Shown here: positions 54,674-63,994 of the stretch, one piece after another | Layout of the letters: every line of letters begins with the position of its first letter | Position numbering within the stretch: the stretch's first letter is position 1 | NCBI RefSeq assembly: GCF_000423085.1 | Contig: NZ_KE383975.1 | Location: 122,398-186,397, forward strand | DNA length: 64,000 nucleotides | Direction of reading: 5' to 3' | DNA from: Granulicoccus phenolivorans DSM 17626 = NBRC 107789 = JCM 15570 | GTDB lineage: Bacteria; Actinomycetota; Actinomycetes; Propionibacteriales; Propionibacteriaceae | Made by a program: the position numbers and the translations under genes | Notes under the pieces: generated by a model | What the model was told of the DNA's origin: nothing | What the model saw: the letters and a program-made list of their open reading frames with translations, nothing else | Databases searched by the model: none

Positions 54674-55917
54674 TCAGCAGCCCCCGGCGCGCAGGTGCTG
54701 CTTGAGCGCCACGACCCGCTCGGCGCTGCGCCGGATCTGCCGGCGCAGTTCCGGGTCGGTCTCGGCGGCCGCCACCAACCCGGTGGCCATCGCGGCCGCG
54801 ACCTCGGTGTCGACACTGATCGCCAGGTCTCCGCCGGCGCGGACGAAGCGTACGCCCCGTTCGGCGGCCGGTACCTCCGCCGCCGCCTTGGCCACCCCCA
54901 GGTCGTCGCTGATCACGACGCGATCGAAGCCCAGGTCGTTGCGCAGGATCCCGATCACCCGCTCGCTGAACGCGGCCGGGGCGGAGTCATCGATCCGGGT
55001 GTAGATCGCGGTGCTCACCATCACCGTCGGGGCACCTTCGGCGATCCCGGCCCGGTAGGCGCCAGGGAGGCCGCGTCGGCGGTGGTCACCTCGTCGCGGA
55101 CGACGGTGCTGAAGTCGGTGTTGCCGACCACCTCACCGAGGTTCGGGAAGTGCTTCATCGAGGTGCCCAGGCCGGCCCGGTTCATCCCGGCGACGAAGGC
55201 GGTGACGTTGCCGCTGACCTCCTCGGGGGTGTTCCCGTACCCGCGGTCCAGCGCGCCGATCGGCTCGTTGCTCGCGGACTTCTCCGGCGGCACCACATCG
55301 GCGACCGGCGCCAGGGTCAGGTGGACGCCGGCTTGCCGCAACTGCGTACCCCAGGTCCGCGCGTTACCGGTGAGCGTCTCGGCATCCTGGTCGGCCTGGT
55401 CGGCGGCCGCGGGGATCTTGTCGAAGCCGGTGCCGGTCAGCCGCTGCACCTGCCCGCCCTCCTGATCCACCGCGATCAGCACGTCCTCGCCGGCCGCGCG
55501 GATGGCATCGGTCCGGCGCTTCACCCCCGCGATCCCGGAGGCGTCGTTGCCCATCAGGATCACCGAGCCGAAGTGATGCTCAACGATCGCGGCCTCCTCG
55601 GTGGCGTCCAGCCCGTCGGTCACCCCGACCATGATCAACTGCCCGACCTGCTCGGCCAGGCTCATCGCCGAGACCGCGGCCACGCACGCGTCCGGGGTCG
55701 GGCTCGCGGGTGCGGCCGTCCCGGCCGGACTGACCGGGGCTGTCCCGGAGTTCGGCGGGCCCGCGGCGGAGTTCGGCGGGGCGGCGGCGGAGTCGGGCGG
55801 GGTGGCGGCGGGGTCGGGCGGCGTACCGCACGAGGTCAGCAGGGTGGCCGCCGCGATCAGGCCCAGGGTGGCACGGCCGCGCCGGCGGGTGGGCCGGGCA
55901 TTTCTTCGCTGAGGCAT
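54674..55917 (-). pseudogene. GH3 (NagZ-like) beta-N-acetylhexosaminidase lipoprotein, frameshifted
   Basis: One GH3 enzyme is split between two frames. The 5' part (55917 down to about 55058) has a lipoprotein signal (LLTSC), a Pro/Ala/Ser-rich spacer and the GH3 barrel (VDQEGGQVQRLTG, KHFPNLGEVVGNTDFS). The 3' part (from about 55057 to 54674) continues the expected sequence (YRAGIAEGAPTVMVSTAIYT, then VVISDDLG with the nucleophile Asp). One base is missing near 55058, where CTGGCGCC runs directly into TACCGG. The gene is otherwise uniform and well conserved, so either a recent mutation or an assembly error is possible. The intact enzyme would release GlcNAc in wall recycling. Confidence 0.8.
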
Positions 55918-55952
55918 GTCCCCATGCTGACACGACCCTGCGGGCGGCCGGT

Positions 55953-56288
55953 TCAGCCGGGGCGCGGGGCGTACATGATCAGTCCGACGCCGACCAGGCA
56001 GACCAGTGCGCCGGCGATGTCCCATCGGTCGGGTCGGAACCCGTCCAGAACCATCGCCCAGGCCAGCGAGCCGATGATGAAGACCCCGCCGTAGGCGGCC
56101 AGGATCCGGCCGAAGTTGGCATCCGGTTGCTGGGTGGCGATCAACCCGTACAGGCCCAGGGAGATGATCCCGGCACCGATCCAGATCCAGCCCCGGTGCT
56201 CGCGTACGCCCTGCCACACCAGCCAGGCACCGCCGATCTCGGCGAGGGCGGCCAGCACGAACAGTCCGATCGAGCGCAGCGCAATCAT
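55953..56288 (-). CDS. ynfA: YnfA/UPF0060 family small membrane protein
   Basis: 111 residues, the standard YnfA length, with four hydrophobic helices and diagnostic stretches [38 protein letters not shown] and [28 protein letters not shown] (in part). The family is a relative of small multidrug transporters; function is uncertain. ATG 56288 follows GAGGGGG. It lies 8 bp after the CDF exporter and is surely co-transcribed with it. Confidence 0.92.
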   Translation of the reverse strand: MIALRSIGLFVLAALAEIGGAWLVWQGVREHRGWIWIGAGIISLGLYGLIATQQPDANFGRILAAYGGVFIIGSLAWAMVLDGFRPDRWDIAGALVCLVGVGLIMYAPRPG

Positions 56289-56296
56289 GGGCCCCC

Positions 56297-57199
56297 TCAC
56301 CAGTCCAGCGACTGGCAGCGGGCGTCGGAGGTCTCGGTCTGCACCGTGGCATGTTCGATGCCGTAGGTCTCGGCGAGCAACTCCTGGGCGGTGGCCAGCA
56401 CCCGGTCGGCGGAGTCCGGGGCGATCACCAGGTGGGTGGTGAGCACATGCATGCCCGAGGTCAGCGTCCACACATGCAGATCGTGCACATCGCGGACGCC
56501 GTCGATCGCGGCCAGGTCGCTGCGCATCCGAGCCACCGAGATCCCGGTGGGCACCTCCTGGCCGAGCACCTTGAGCACCTCGCGACCCAGCAGCAGGGCC
56601 CGCACGGCCACGAACAGGCCCAGCGCCACCGCGATTACCGGGTCCCACCACAGTTGCCCGGTGAACCGGATCGCCAGCGCTGCCGCGATCACGCCGATAC
56701 TTCCGGCCGCGTCGGCGATCACCTCGGCGTACGCGCCCCGGACGTTGAGGGATTCCCGCGAGCCGCCGTGCAGCAGCACCATCGAGATCACATTGACCAC
56801 CAGGCCCAGCACACCCACGATCAGCATCGGCAGCGACTGCACCTCGGGCGGGTCACCGAACCGCCCGACCGCCTCGACCACCACGAACACCGCGACGGCC
56901 AGCATGATCAGCACCGTCAGCCCGGAGGCGAAGACCTCGCCGCGATAGAAGCCGAAGGTACGCCGCCCGGTCCGGTCCGGGCGGGTCGCCACCGTGGCGG
57001 CCAACAGCGCCGCACCGAGGGCGACCACATCGGCGGTCATGTGCCCGGCATCCGACAGCAGCGCCAACGAACCCGAGGACAGTGCCACCAGCACTTCGAC
57101 GATCAGGAAGCCGAGCACCAGGGCGAAGGTGATCGCCAACCGGCCCCGGTAGCGACCGGTGACATGTCCGGTGGGCCCGTGGGAATGTCCGTGGCCCAT
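56297..57199 (-). CDS. CDF-family divalent cation exporter (CzcD/ZitB-like)
   Basis: 300 residues. A His-rich start ([12 protein letters not shown]), six transmembrane helices with the metal site SDAGHMTAD in helix II (HxxxD) and EVIADAAGS in helix V, and a C-terminal cytoplasmic ferredoxin-like domain ([23 protein letters not shown], in part). The HD-HD pattern indicates Zn(II)/Cd(II) export in exchange for protons. ATG 57199 follows GGAG by 5 nt. It forms an operon with ynfA. Confidence 0.9.
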   Translation of the reverse strand: MGHGHSHGPTGHVTGRYRGRLAITFALVLGFLIVEVLVALSSGSLALLSDAGHMTADVVALGAALLAATVATRPDRTGRRTFGFYRGEVFASGLTVLIMLAVAVFVVVEAVGRFGDPPEVQSLPMLIVGVLGLVVNVISMVLLHGGSRESLNVRGAYAEVIADAAGSIGVIAAALAIRFTGQLWWDPVIAVALGLFVAVRALLLGREVLKVLGQEVPTGISVARMRSDLAAIDGVRDVHDLHVWTLTSGMHVLTTHLVIAPDSADRVLATAQELLAETYGIEHATVQTETSDARCQSLDW

Positions 57200-57247
57200 G
57201 GTCACTCCTCCTGTCGTGCCGAGAACGCCCGGCGAAGAACCAACCCG

Positions 57248-57264
57248 GGTCGTTCGAATCGACC
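57248..57264. promoter_or_regulatory. Inverted repeat upstream of the cation exporter
   Basis: GGTCG-TTCGAAT-CGACC is a 5-7-5 inverted repeat 49-65 bp before the exporter start. It lies in the 214-bp divergent gap (57200-57413) shared with the FUSC-like gene, which otherwise shows no gene. It could bind a metal-responsive regulator. Confidence 0.35.
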
Positions 57265-57413
57265 TAGATAGATCATGGCCGCGTCGGCCGTCCAATGCCA
57301 AGGGGGGTGTGCGATCGGGCCCGGTGCGGGATGATCGGAAGGCGCGCAACGGAACTGAGGGCACCGCCGACGCCGAGTCGGGACAATGCCGTCATGACGC
57401 AGGGAGGCAGCCG

Positions 57414-58559
57414 ATGGAGATGCCGGACCGGGCCCGGATGAGGGCCCTGCGCCTGCGGGCCTTCGACATGTCGGAAAATGCTGCCCGGGCCGGCTGGGCC
57501 CGGCACGGGCAGGGCATGGAACGCTGGAAGCAGCGGCTGTTCCTGATCTGCCAGGTGTCGATCTCCGCGGGAGTGGCGTGGTGGATGGCGCAGACCTTCC
57601 TGGGACACAAGTACCCGTTCCTGGCGACGGTCTCGGTGATCCTCTGCCTCGGGCTCAGCTACGGCCAGCGGGTCACCCGGGTGATCTCCGTCGCGATCGG
57701 GGTCTTCATCGGAGTGATGGTGGGGGATCTGATCGCCCACTTCTTCGGTGCCGGGCCCTGGCAGATCATGATGGTCTGCTTCCTGGCGATGTCCATTGCC
57801 ACCTGGGCGCACTCGCAGACCCTGATGATCAATCAGGCCGGGATCCAGGCGGCCACGGTGCTGACGCTGATGCCGGCGCTGGGGGAGAGCTTCTCGCGGT
57901 GGCAGGATGCGCTGCTGGGCTGTGGCCTGGCCCTGCTGGTGACGATGGTCGCGCCGACCAGTCCGGTCCAGAAGCCGCGGGTGAAGGCCGCGGCCGTACT
58001 GGCCGGCTGTGCCCGGACGGTCACCATGGTCCGGGATGCCCTGGTGGCCCACGACGAGGATGCGGCGATGGAGGCGCTGGAACGGGCCCGGGCCACCCAG
58101 GGGTCGCTGACCCAACTGAGCCAGGCCGCGGCCGAGGGGGTCCAGGTCGTGCGCTACTCACCCTTCCTGCGCGGGCACAAGGAGAACGCCCAGGCGATCG
58201 CGGAACTAGTGGTGCCGCTGGATCGGATGGTCCGCAACCTGCGGGTGCTGGCCCGGCGCGCGGCGGTAGCGACCTGGCGGCACGAAGACGTGCCCCAGGA
58301 CTACCTCGACAGCCTGACCGAACTGGCCGACATCATCGATTTCTGTGCCACCGAGATGAAGGCGCGCCGGATCCCCACCCAGGCGCGGGAGCGGATTCTG
58401 GCGCTGGCGGAGTCGTCGGCGCACCTGGGCGTACACGGGTCACTGTCGGGGGTGGTGATCTACGCCCAGATCCGCTCGATGCTGGTGGACCTGCTGGAAC
58501 TCACCGGGCTCGATCCGGCCGAGTCCCGGGAACTGCTTCCGGAGGTGGACGCCGACTGA
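57414..58559 (+). CDS. FUSC-like / aromatic acid exporter family membrane protein
   Basis: 381 residues. An N-terminal cytoplasmic segment is followed by a block of about five or six helices (VSISAGVAWWMAQTFLGHKYPFLATVSVILCLGLSYGQRVTRVISVAIGVFIGVMVGDLI, in part), with the FUSC hallmark GQRxxRxxxxxxGxxxG. A long alpha-helical cytoplasmic domain follows (about 170-381). Family members export aromatic acids or similar organic anions. ATG 57414 follows AGGGAGG by 6 nt; longer upstream readings lack such a site. Confidence 0.82.
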   Translation: MEMPDRARMRALRLRAFDMSENAARAGWARHGQGMERWKQRLFLICQVSISAGVAWWMAQTFLGHKYPFLATVSVILCLGLSYGQRVTRVISVAIGVFIGVMVGDLIAHFFGAGPWQIMMVCFLAMSIATWAHSQTLMINQAGIQAATVLTLMPALGESFSRWQDALLGCGLALLVTMVAPTSPVQKPRVKAAAVLAGCARTVTMVRDALVAHDEDAAMEALERARATQGSLTQLSQAAAEGVQVVRYSPFLRGHKENAQAIAELVVPLDRMVRNLRVLARRAAVATWRHEDVPQDYLDSLTELADIIDFCATEMKARRIPTQARERILALAESSAHLGVHGSLSGVVIYAQIRSMLVDLLELTGLDPAESRELLPEVDAD

Positions 58560-58607
58560 GCCGGGTTCCGTGCCGCCGAGTCAGGCAGGTGGCTGCCGGA
58601 TACTCGG

Positions 58608-58637
58608 TTGCTCCGCCCGGGCACGTCGGGTTAGCCT
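58608..58637 (+). promoter_or_regulatory. Promoter and long leader of the ABC-F gene
   Basis: TTGCTC (58608-58613), an 18-bp spacer and TAGCCT (58632-58637) predict a start near 58644. This leaves a leader of about 125 nt before ATG 58770, which has CGGAGG upstream. ABC-F resistance genes often carry regulatory leaders; no clear leader peptide with its own ribosome site was found. Confidence 0.4.
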
Positions 58638-58769
58638 GGAACGGTCCCATTGCCTTCGATCGGAGATCTGCCTTGCTCCTGTGAGGTCGCTTTCATCCCG
58701 TCGCGTACACCGAGCGCCCAGTAGCGCGCGCCGGTACGCGGCACCTCTCCCACGACCTCCGGAGGCAGC

Positions 58770-60443
58770 ATGTCCCCATCAATTTCTGTGTCCGATCTCG
58801 GCTTCGCCTGGCCGGACGGCACCATCGTTTTCGACGGACTCAGCTTCGTCGCCGGCCCGGTTCGCTCCGGCCTGGTCGGCCGCAACGGCACCGGCAAATC
58901 GACCCTGCTCCGGCTGGTGGCCGTCGAACTCACTCCCCGCTCCGGCAGCGTGACCCACACCGGCCGCCTCGGCTATCTGCCGCAGGATCTGACCCTCGAC
59001 ACCGGGCTGCGGGTCGATCAGGCGCTCGGGATTGCCGAGATCCGCGCCGCGATCGCTGCGATCGAAGCCGGGGACGCCGACGAACGACACTTCACCACGA
59101 TCGGGGATGACTGGGACGTCGACGAACGGGCCGAGGCCCTGCTCGGTCGACTCGGCCTGGGGAAGTTGGAGCTGGACCGCCGGATCGGGCAGACCTCCGG
59201 CGGCGAGGCCACCCTGCTCGGCCTGGCCGGACTCCTGCTGCAGCGACCCGACGTGCTGTTGCTCGACGAGCCGACCAACAACCTCGACACCCGGGCCCGG
59301 GCCCGGCTGTCCGACATCGTGGACTCCTTCACCGGGGCGCTGCTGGTGGTCAGCCACGACCGGGACCTGCTGCGCCGGATGGACCAGATCGGCGAGCTGC
59401 GAGCCGGGACGCTCAGCTGGTACGGCGGCAACTACGACGCCTACACCGCGGCGGTGGCCGCCGAACAGGAAGCTGCCGAGCAGGCCGTCCGCAGCGCCGA
59501 ATCCGACGTCCGCAAGCAACAGCGCGAGCTGATCGAGGCCCGGACCAAGCTGGACCGGCGGGCCAGGTACGGCAAGAAGATGGAGGCGAACAAGCGCGAA
59601 CCCAAGATCATCATGGGGATGCGCAAACGCTCCCAGCAGGAGTCGACGGGCAAACACCGGCAGCTGCACGAGGACCGGCTGGCCGACGCCCGGGCCGCGC
59701 TGGCCGACGCCGAGGCGTTGGTGCACGACGATGACACGATCCGGATCGACCTGCCCGGGACCGCGGTGCCGACCGACCGGGTGGTGCTGCGCCTGAGTGG
59801 GGTACGCCTGCGCACCGGTCAGGAACTCGACCTGGCCGTGCACGGGCCGGAACGGATCGCGGTGATCGGCCCGAACGGAATCGGCAAGTCGACCCTGCTG
59901 CAAACGATCACCGGAGCAGTGCCGCCCGAGGCCGGCACCGTGCAGACGCTCGTGCCGTGGCGGCTGCTGCCGCAACGGCTGGATCTGCTCGACGACGACC
60001 TCAGCATCATCGACAACCTGGCCCGGCTCACCCCGACCGCGGACAACAACACCCGCCGGGCCCGGCTGGCTCGGTTCCTGTTCCGCGGCCGGGACGCCGA
60101 CCAGCTCGTCTCGACGCTGTCCGGTGGGGAACGGTTCCGGGCCAGTCTCGCCGCGCTGTTGCTGGCCGAACCGCCGCCGCAGCTGTTGCTGCTGGACGAG
60201 CCGACCAACAACCTCGATCTGGCCAGCCTGGAGCAACTGACCTCGGCGCTGGCGGCGTACGAAGGGGCGCTGATCGTGGTCAGTCACGACCGGACGTTCC
60301 TGGAATCGCTCGGGATCACCCGCTGGCTGGATCTGGCCGAGCAGTCGGACGAGTTGTCGGAGGAGTCGGGGCAGTCGGACGAGTCGGAGCTGCCGGACGA
60401 GGCGGGTCAGTCGGGCGAGCCGGAGCCGGCCGACCAGGGGTGA
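58770..60443 (+). CDS. ABC-F family ribosome-protection/translation ATPase
   Basis: 557 residues: two ABC modules without membrane helices. Walker A GRNGTGKST and GPNGIGKST, signatures TSGGEAT (weak) and LSGGERFR, Walker B VLLLDEPTNNLD twice, with the charged interdomain linker (about 225-320) of ribosome-acting ABC-F proteins. Members displace antibiotics or regulate translation at the E site. An unusual acidic Ser/Glu/Gln tail (EQSDELSEESGQSDESELPD) comes from imperfect short repeats. It ends directly against the convergent NTF2-like gene. Confidence 0.9.
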   Translation: MSPSISVSDLGFAWPDGTIVFDGLSFVAGPVRSGLVGRNGTGKSTLLRLVAVELTPRSGSVTHTGRLGYLPQDLTLDTGLRVDQALGIAEIRAAIAAIEAGDADERHFTTIGDDWDVDERAEALLGRLGLGKLELDRRIGQTSGGEATLLGLAGLLLQRPDVLLLDEPTNNLDTRARARLSDIVDSFTGALLVVSHDRDLLRRMDQIGELRAGTLSWYGGNYDAYTAAVAAEQEAAEQAVRSAESDVRKQQRELIEARTKLDRRARYGKKMEANKREPKIIMGMRKRSQQESTGKHRQLHEDRLADARAALADAEALVHDDDTIRIDLPGTAVPTDRVVLRLSGVRLRTGQELDLAVHGPERIAVIGPNGIGKSTLLQTITGAVPPEAGTVQTLVPWRLLPQRLDLLDDDLSIIDNLARLTPTADNNTRRARLARFLFRGRDADQLVSTLSGGERFRASLAALLLAEPPPQLLLLDEPTNNLDLASLEQLTSALAAYEGALIVVSHDRTFLESLGITRWLDLAEQSDELSEESGQSDESELPDEAGQSGEPEPADQG

Positions 60444-60827
60444 TCAGGCGGTCGCCGCGGTCAGGTGGGTGAGCGTACAGCGCCAGCCGTCGGCGGTGCG
60501 GACCAGGACGTCGGTGGTCCACTCGTCGGCCCGGATCGGCTCGCCCTGCCAACTGCCGGTGTTCTGCTCCCGGGTGAACAGGACCGCCGTGTCGGGGGTC
60601 GGCCGGCGTACCTCGATGATCCGGTGGGTCATCGTGTGGTGCTGCAACGTTCCGGCGGCCACCAGGTCGTGAAACGCCTGGCGGGTCAACGAACCCCGGG
60701 CACCGACCAGGATCCAGTCCTCGGTGGTGAACGGCGCCATGACGGCGACGTCGTTGCTGCAGATCGCTGCGCTCCACCGATCCAGGTAGCCGTCGAGGGC
60801 GGCGGTGGGATGCTGGGTGGTGGTCAT
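60444..60827 (-). CDS. DUF4440/SnoaL-like NTF2-fold protein
   Basis: 127 residues with an NTF2 fold: LDGYLDRWSAAICSNDVAVMAPFTTEDWILVG, then TQQHTMTHRI-like pairing strands around HHTMTHRIIEVRRP, and DEWTTDVLVRTADGWRCTLTHLT (some in part). DUF4440 proteins are often small-ligand binders or isomerases. The start overlaps the MerR-VOC stop by 4 bp (ATGA), so it is translated with that regulator and may supply or remove its ligand (inference). Confidence 0.75.
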   Translation of the reverse strand: MTTTQHPTAALDGYLDRWSAAICSNDVAVMAPFTTEDWILVGARGSLTRQAFHDLVAAGTLQHHTMTHRIIEVRRPTPDTAVLFTREQNTGSWQGEPIRADEWTTDVLVRTADGWRCTLTHLTAATA

Positions 60828-61624
60828 GGGGTGAGCTCCTTCATGAACGACCAGAGGGCCCCCTCGCAGTCGCGGGCGCTGTACTCGCGGTAGCCGTAGG
60901 GCTGGTCGGTGGGTTCGTAGACGATGTCGCCGCCGTGGGCGCGGACCATCGCGTAGTGGGCGTCGACGTCGTCGACCAGCACCGCGGTGGTCGCCGACGC
61001 CGCCCCCAGGGTCAGCGGGGACTTGAGCTGGTAGGTGTCGGACTCCGGGTGCAGCCAGATGACGCCGTCCCCGGCGTACAGGTAGGCATGGACGGCGGTG
61101 CCCGCGGGATCGAGCACCACTTCGCCGGGAAGCAGACCGAAGGTCTCGACCAGGTAGTCGTGGGCGGCGGCCAGGTCGCGGTAGACCAGGATGCCGATCC
61201 GCTTCTTCAGCGGGTTTTCCAGGGTTTCCATGGTGGTGAGTACCTCCAGGAGGTCGGCGGTGGGGTCGTGGTTCGCCTCGATCCGGGCCAGGGTCGTCGC
61301 GACACCGGTACGCAGCCGGGTGAGCGCGGCGACCCGCTCGTCCACGGCGTGGGCGTGCTGGCGCAGCGCCTCGACCAGGCCGGCTGCCGGGTCGTCGAGA
61401 ATCCGCCGGATCTGATCCAGGCCGAGCCCGAGGCTGCGCAGGCGGGTGAGGCGATACAGCCGGGCCACCGCGTCGGGTCCGTACCGGCGGTGCCCCGCGG
61501 AGGTTCGCAGCGAAGGGTGCAGCAGGCCGATCTCCTCGTAGTAGTGCAGTGTCCGGACGGTCAGGCCCGCGGCGGCGGCGAGGTCACCCACGGCGAGGGT
61601 GCGGCCGGTCTCGGGGTGGTTCAT
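60824..61624 (-). CDS. MerR-family regulator fused to a glyoxalase (VOC) domain
   Basis: 266 residues. The N-terminal MerR helix-turn-helix and wing are clear: LAVGDLAAAAGLTVRTLHYYEEIGLLHPSLRTSAGHRRYG (in part). A dimerisation helix follows (about 80-130). The C-terminal half (about 140-262) is a VOC fold (IGILVYRDLAAAHDYLVETFGLLPGEV and DCEGALWSFMKEL) like glyoxalase/bleomycin-resistance proteins, here the likely effector-binding module. The promoter has the 19-bp spacer typical of MerR targets with a dyad inside, so it probably autoactivates. ATG 61624 is directly downstream of the -10, implying a leaderless transcript. Confidence 0.88.
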   Translation of the reverse strand: MNHPETGRTLAVGDLAAAAGLTVRTLHYYEEIGLLHPSLRTSAGHRRYGPDAVARLYRLTRLRSLGLGLDQIRRILDDPAAGLVEALRQHAHAVDERVAALTRLRTGVATTLARIEANHDPTADLLEVLTTMETLENPLKKRIGILVYRDLAAAHDYLVETFGLLPGEVVLDPAGTAVHAYLYAGDGVIWLHPESDTYQLKSPLTLGAASATTAVLVDDVDAHYAMVRAHGGDIVYEPTDQPYGYREYSARDCEGALWSFMKELTP

Positions 61625-61630
61625 GGTTCC

Positions 61631-61661
61631 ACGCTAGGACCTGACCTCGCGTGAGGTGCAA
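61631..61661 (-). promoter_or_regulatory. MerR-type 19-bp-spacer promoter with dyad operator
   Basis: On the minus strand TTGCAC (61656-61661), a 19-bp spacer and TAGCGT (61631-61636), followed by 6 nt and the ATG of the MerR-VOC gene. The perfect inverted repeat ACCTC-GCGT-GAGGT (61644-61657) fills the over-long spacer, exactly where MerR proteins bind and twist DNA. Confidence 0.75.
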
Positions 61662-61687
61662 GGCCCGGGCGCCCGGCGGTGCGACCC

Positions 61688-62758
61688 TCAACTCACGGGT
61701 GCCGAGCGCACCTCCAGCACGTAGTCGCGGATCTCCGCGACCGCCTGCTTGGCGGTCCGCGAGGCACCGATCAGGGTGGCCGAGGAGGGGCCGGTCCAGT
61801 CCCCGTAGCCGAGCAGGTGCAGCCCGGGCTGCTCGAGCGAGCGGGTGCCGGAGGTGACCGGATGGTCGTCCTGCCAGGTCAGCCGGAGCCGGGACAGATG
61901 GTCCAGATCGGGGTGGAAGCCGGTGCACCAGATCACCGTGTCGCACGCCCAGCGCGTTCCGTCGGCCCAGGCGACGCCGGTGCTGTCGAAGTGGTCGAAC
62001 ATCTCTCGGGCGGTGAGTACGCCGCGGGCGCGGGCCGCCAGCACCGGCGGCACCATCACGATGTCGCCCAGGGCGCTCACCCCCTCCTGCTGCGGCAGCC
62101 CGGCCCGCTCGGCGGCCGTGCGGGCGCTGGCGACGTCGAAGAGCACCCGGCCATCGACATCGTCGGGCATGAACCGCGGTGGGCGGGCGGTCACCCAGGT
62201 CGTCTCGGCGACGGTGGACACCTCGGCCAGGATCTGCGCGGCGGAGTTGCCGCCACCCACGATGAGCACCCGTTGCCCGGCGAAGGGGTCGGGGCGGCGG
62301 TAGTCCACGGTGTGCAGTTGCTGTCCGGTGAAGGTCGCCTGACCGGGGTAGCAGGGGCGATTGGGCCGGTGCCAGGTGCCGGTGGCGCTGATCACCGCTG
62401 TGCTGTGCCAGGTGCCGTGATCGGTGTCCACCGTCCATTGCCTCCCGGTACGCCCGACCCGATGCACCCGGACCGGTCGCCGCACAGGCAGGTCATAGCG
62501 CAGTTCGTAGCGGGTGAGGTAATCCACCACGTGCCCGGCGGTGGGAAATCCCTCCCCGGCCTGGGGCGGCATCGGCCATCCGGGCAGCCGGCCGAACTCC
62601 GCCGGGGAGAACAGCCGCAAGGAATCCCACCCGTGCTGCCACGCCCCGCCGGGTTGCGCGTGCGCGTCCAGGATGACGAAATCCAACTCGGCCCGACGCA
62701 GGAAATAACCGGCCGCAAGTCCGGCCTGGCCCCCGCCGATCACCACTACGTCGACCAT
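61688..62758 (-). CDS. FAD/NAD(P)-binding flavoprotein monooxygenase-like enzyme
   Basis: 356 residues. An N-terminal FAD motif VVVIGGGQAGLAAGYFLRR, the second Rossmann motif VLIVGGGNSAAQILAEV for NADPH, and the sequence ATGTWHRP between them place it with the flavin monooxygenase/ArsO-like group. It would hydroxylate a small organic or organo-element substrate using NADPH and O2. ATG 62758 is chosen with GGGGGTGG 3 nt upstream. An IS element lies about 140 bp upstream of its start and may separate it from its native promoter. Confidence 0.82.
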   Translation of the reverse strand: MVDVVVIGGGQAGLAAGYFLRRAELDFVILDAHAQPGGAWQHGWDSLRLFSPAEFGRLPGWPMPPQAGEGFPTAGHVVDYLTRYELRYDLPVRRPVRVHRVGRTGRQWTVDTDHGTWHSTAVISATGTWHRPNRPCYPGQATFTGQQLHTVDYRRPDPFAGQRVLIVGGGNSAAQILAEVSTVAETTWVTARPPRFMPDDVDGRVLFDVASARTAAERAGLPQQEGVSALGDIVMVPPVLAARARGVLTAREMFDHFDSTGVAWADGTRWACDTVIWCTGFHPDLDHLSRLRLTWQDDHPVTSGTRSLEQPGLHLLGYGDWTGPSSATLIGASRTAKQAVAEIRDYVLEVRSAPVS

Positions 62759-62901
62759 GTCCACCCCCGTGTCGGTCTGGGGTCGGCGGCAGCTCTGGCG
62801 CCGCCAGCACCCCTGACTGCACTCTATCGACGAATCTCGAATCAAGAGGTGCGTACGCCCGCATCCAGGCCGGGCCGCGGGACCCAACACCGGGGGCTAG
62901 G

Positions 62902-62927
62902 TGTACTCGGCCAGGAGGTTGGTGACA
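62902..62927 (+). repeat. Left terminal inverted repeat of the IS
   Basis: 26 bp beginning TGTACTCGGCCAGGAGGTTG. It matches the complement of the right end at 23 of 26 positions. Confidence 0.9.
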
Positions 62928-63007
62928 CTCCCGGGATGTTGTTGACGTAGGAAGACCTCCGGGGTGCGGTGGCGAGTGTCAAAGTCGTTCACCGTCCGGA
63001 GGTCTTC

Positions 63008-63973
63008 ATGTCCCACCGTAATGCCCGCCTGAACGTGCGAGGCCGGCAACTGCTGGTCCAGCGTGTCTGCCAGCAGGGCTGGGCCGTCGCGCACGCGGCC
63101 AAAGCCCAAGGCGTGTCACGGCAATGTGCACACCGCTGGATCAAGCGCTACCGCACCTACGGCTGGCACGCCCTGGCCGACCGCTCCTCCCGTCCCCACC
63201 ACTGCCCCCGCCAGACCCCGGCCGAGACCGAGGAAGCCATCCTCGCGCTGCGCCGGCAGCAGCGTCGGGGACCAGACTGGCTCGGCCCCGAACTCGGTAT
63301 CCCGGCCCGGACCGTGTCCCGGGTCCTGCGCCGCCACGGCGTCCCGTATCTCCGCGAGTGCGACCCGTTGACCGGGACGGTGATCCGGGCCTCCAAGACG
63401 ACCGCGGTGCGCTACGAACGAGACCGGCCCGGTGAACTCGTCCATGTCGACGTCAAGAAGATCGGCAAGATCCCCGACGGCGGCGGCTGGAAGGCGCACG
63501 GGCGCCAGATGGGCTCCACCGCCGCAAAGAAGCGGGCCCGGATCGGGTACGACTACGTGCACTCGATGGTCGATGACCACTCCCGGCTGGCCTATTCCGA
63601 GATCCTGCCCGACGAGAAAGGCACCACCTGCGCAGGGTTCCTGCTGCGGGCCGCCGAAGCGTTCGCCGGCTACGGGATCGCCCGGATCGAGCAGGTGATC
63701 ACCGATAACCACTTCTCCTACCGCCACGCCCACGCCTTCGCCGAAGCGCTCGGCCTGCTCGGGGCGCGGCACCTGTTCATCAAACCGCACTGCCCCTGGC
63801 AGAACGGGAAGGTGGAACGGTTCAACCGCACCCTGCAGACCGAGTGGGCCTACCGACAGGTCTTCACCAGCAACAACGAACGTGCCGCCGCTCTTGCACC
63901 CTGGCTGGAGTACTACAACACTGAACGACGCCACACCGCACTCAGAGACCAGCCCCCGATCAGCCGCCTGTAA
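63008..63973 (+). CDS. IS481-family DDE transposase
   Basis: 321 residues. An N-terminal helix-turn-helix pair (LLVQRVCQQGWAVAHAAKAQGVSRQCAHRWIKRY, in part) is followed by an rve-type catalytic core with Asp in LVHVDVKKIG, Asp in VITDNHFSY and Glu in NGKVERFNRT, and a closing YNTERRHTALRDQPP. The usual DNG is DNH here. ATG 63008 follows GGAGG by 5 nt. The stop codon lies inside the right inverted repeat. All parts needed for transposition appear intact. Confidence 0.93.
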   Translation: MSHRNARLNVRGRQLLVQRVCQQGWAVAHAAKAQGVSRQCAHRWIKRYRTYGWHALADRSSRPHHCPRQTPAETEEAILALRRQQRRGPDWLGPELGIPARTVSRVLRRHGVPYLRECDPLTGTVIRASKTTAVRYERDRPGELVHVDVKKIGKIPDGGGWKAHGRQMGSTAAKKRARIGYDYVHSMVDDHSRLAYSEILPDEKGTTCAGFLLRAAEAFAGYGIARIEQVITDNHFSYRHAHAFAEALGLLGARHLFIKPHCPWQNGKVERFNRTLQTEWAYRQVFTSNNERAAALAPWLEYYNTERRHTALRDQPPISRL

Positions 63974-63994
63974 CCAACCTCATGGCCGGGTACA
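63969..63994 (-). repeat. Right terminal inverted repeat of the IS
   Basis: Reads TGTACCCGGCCATGAGGTTG from the outer end inward on the minus strand. It includes the transposase stop codon. Confidence 0.9.
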
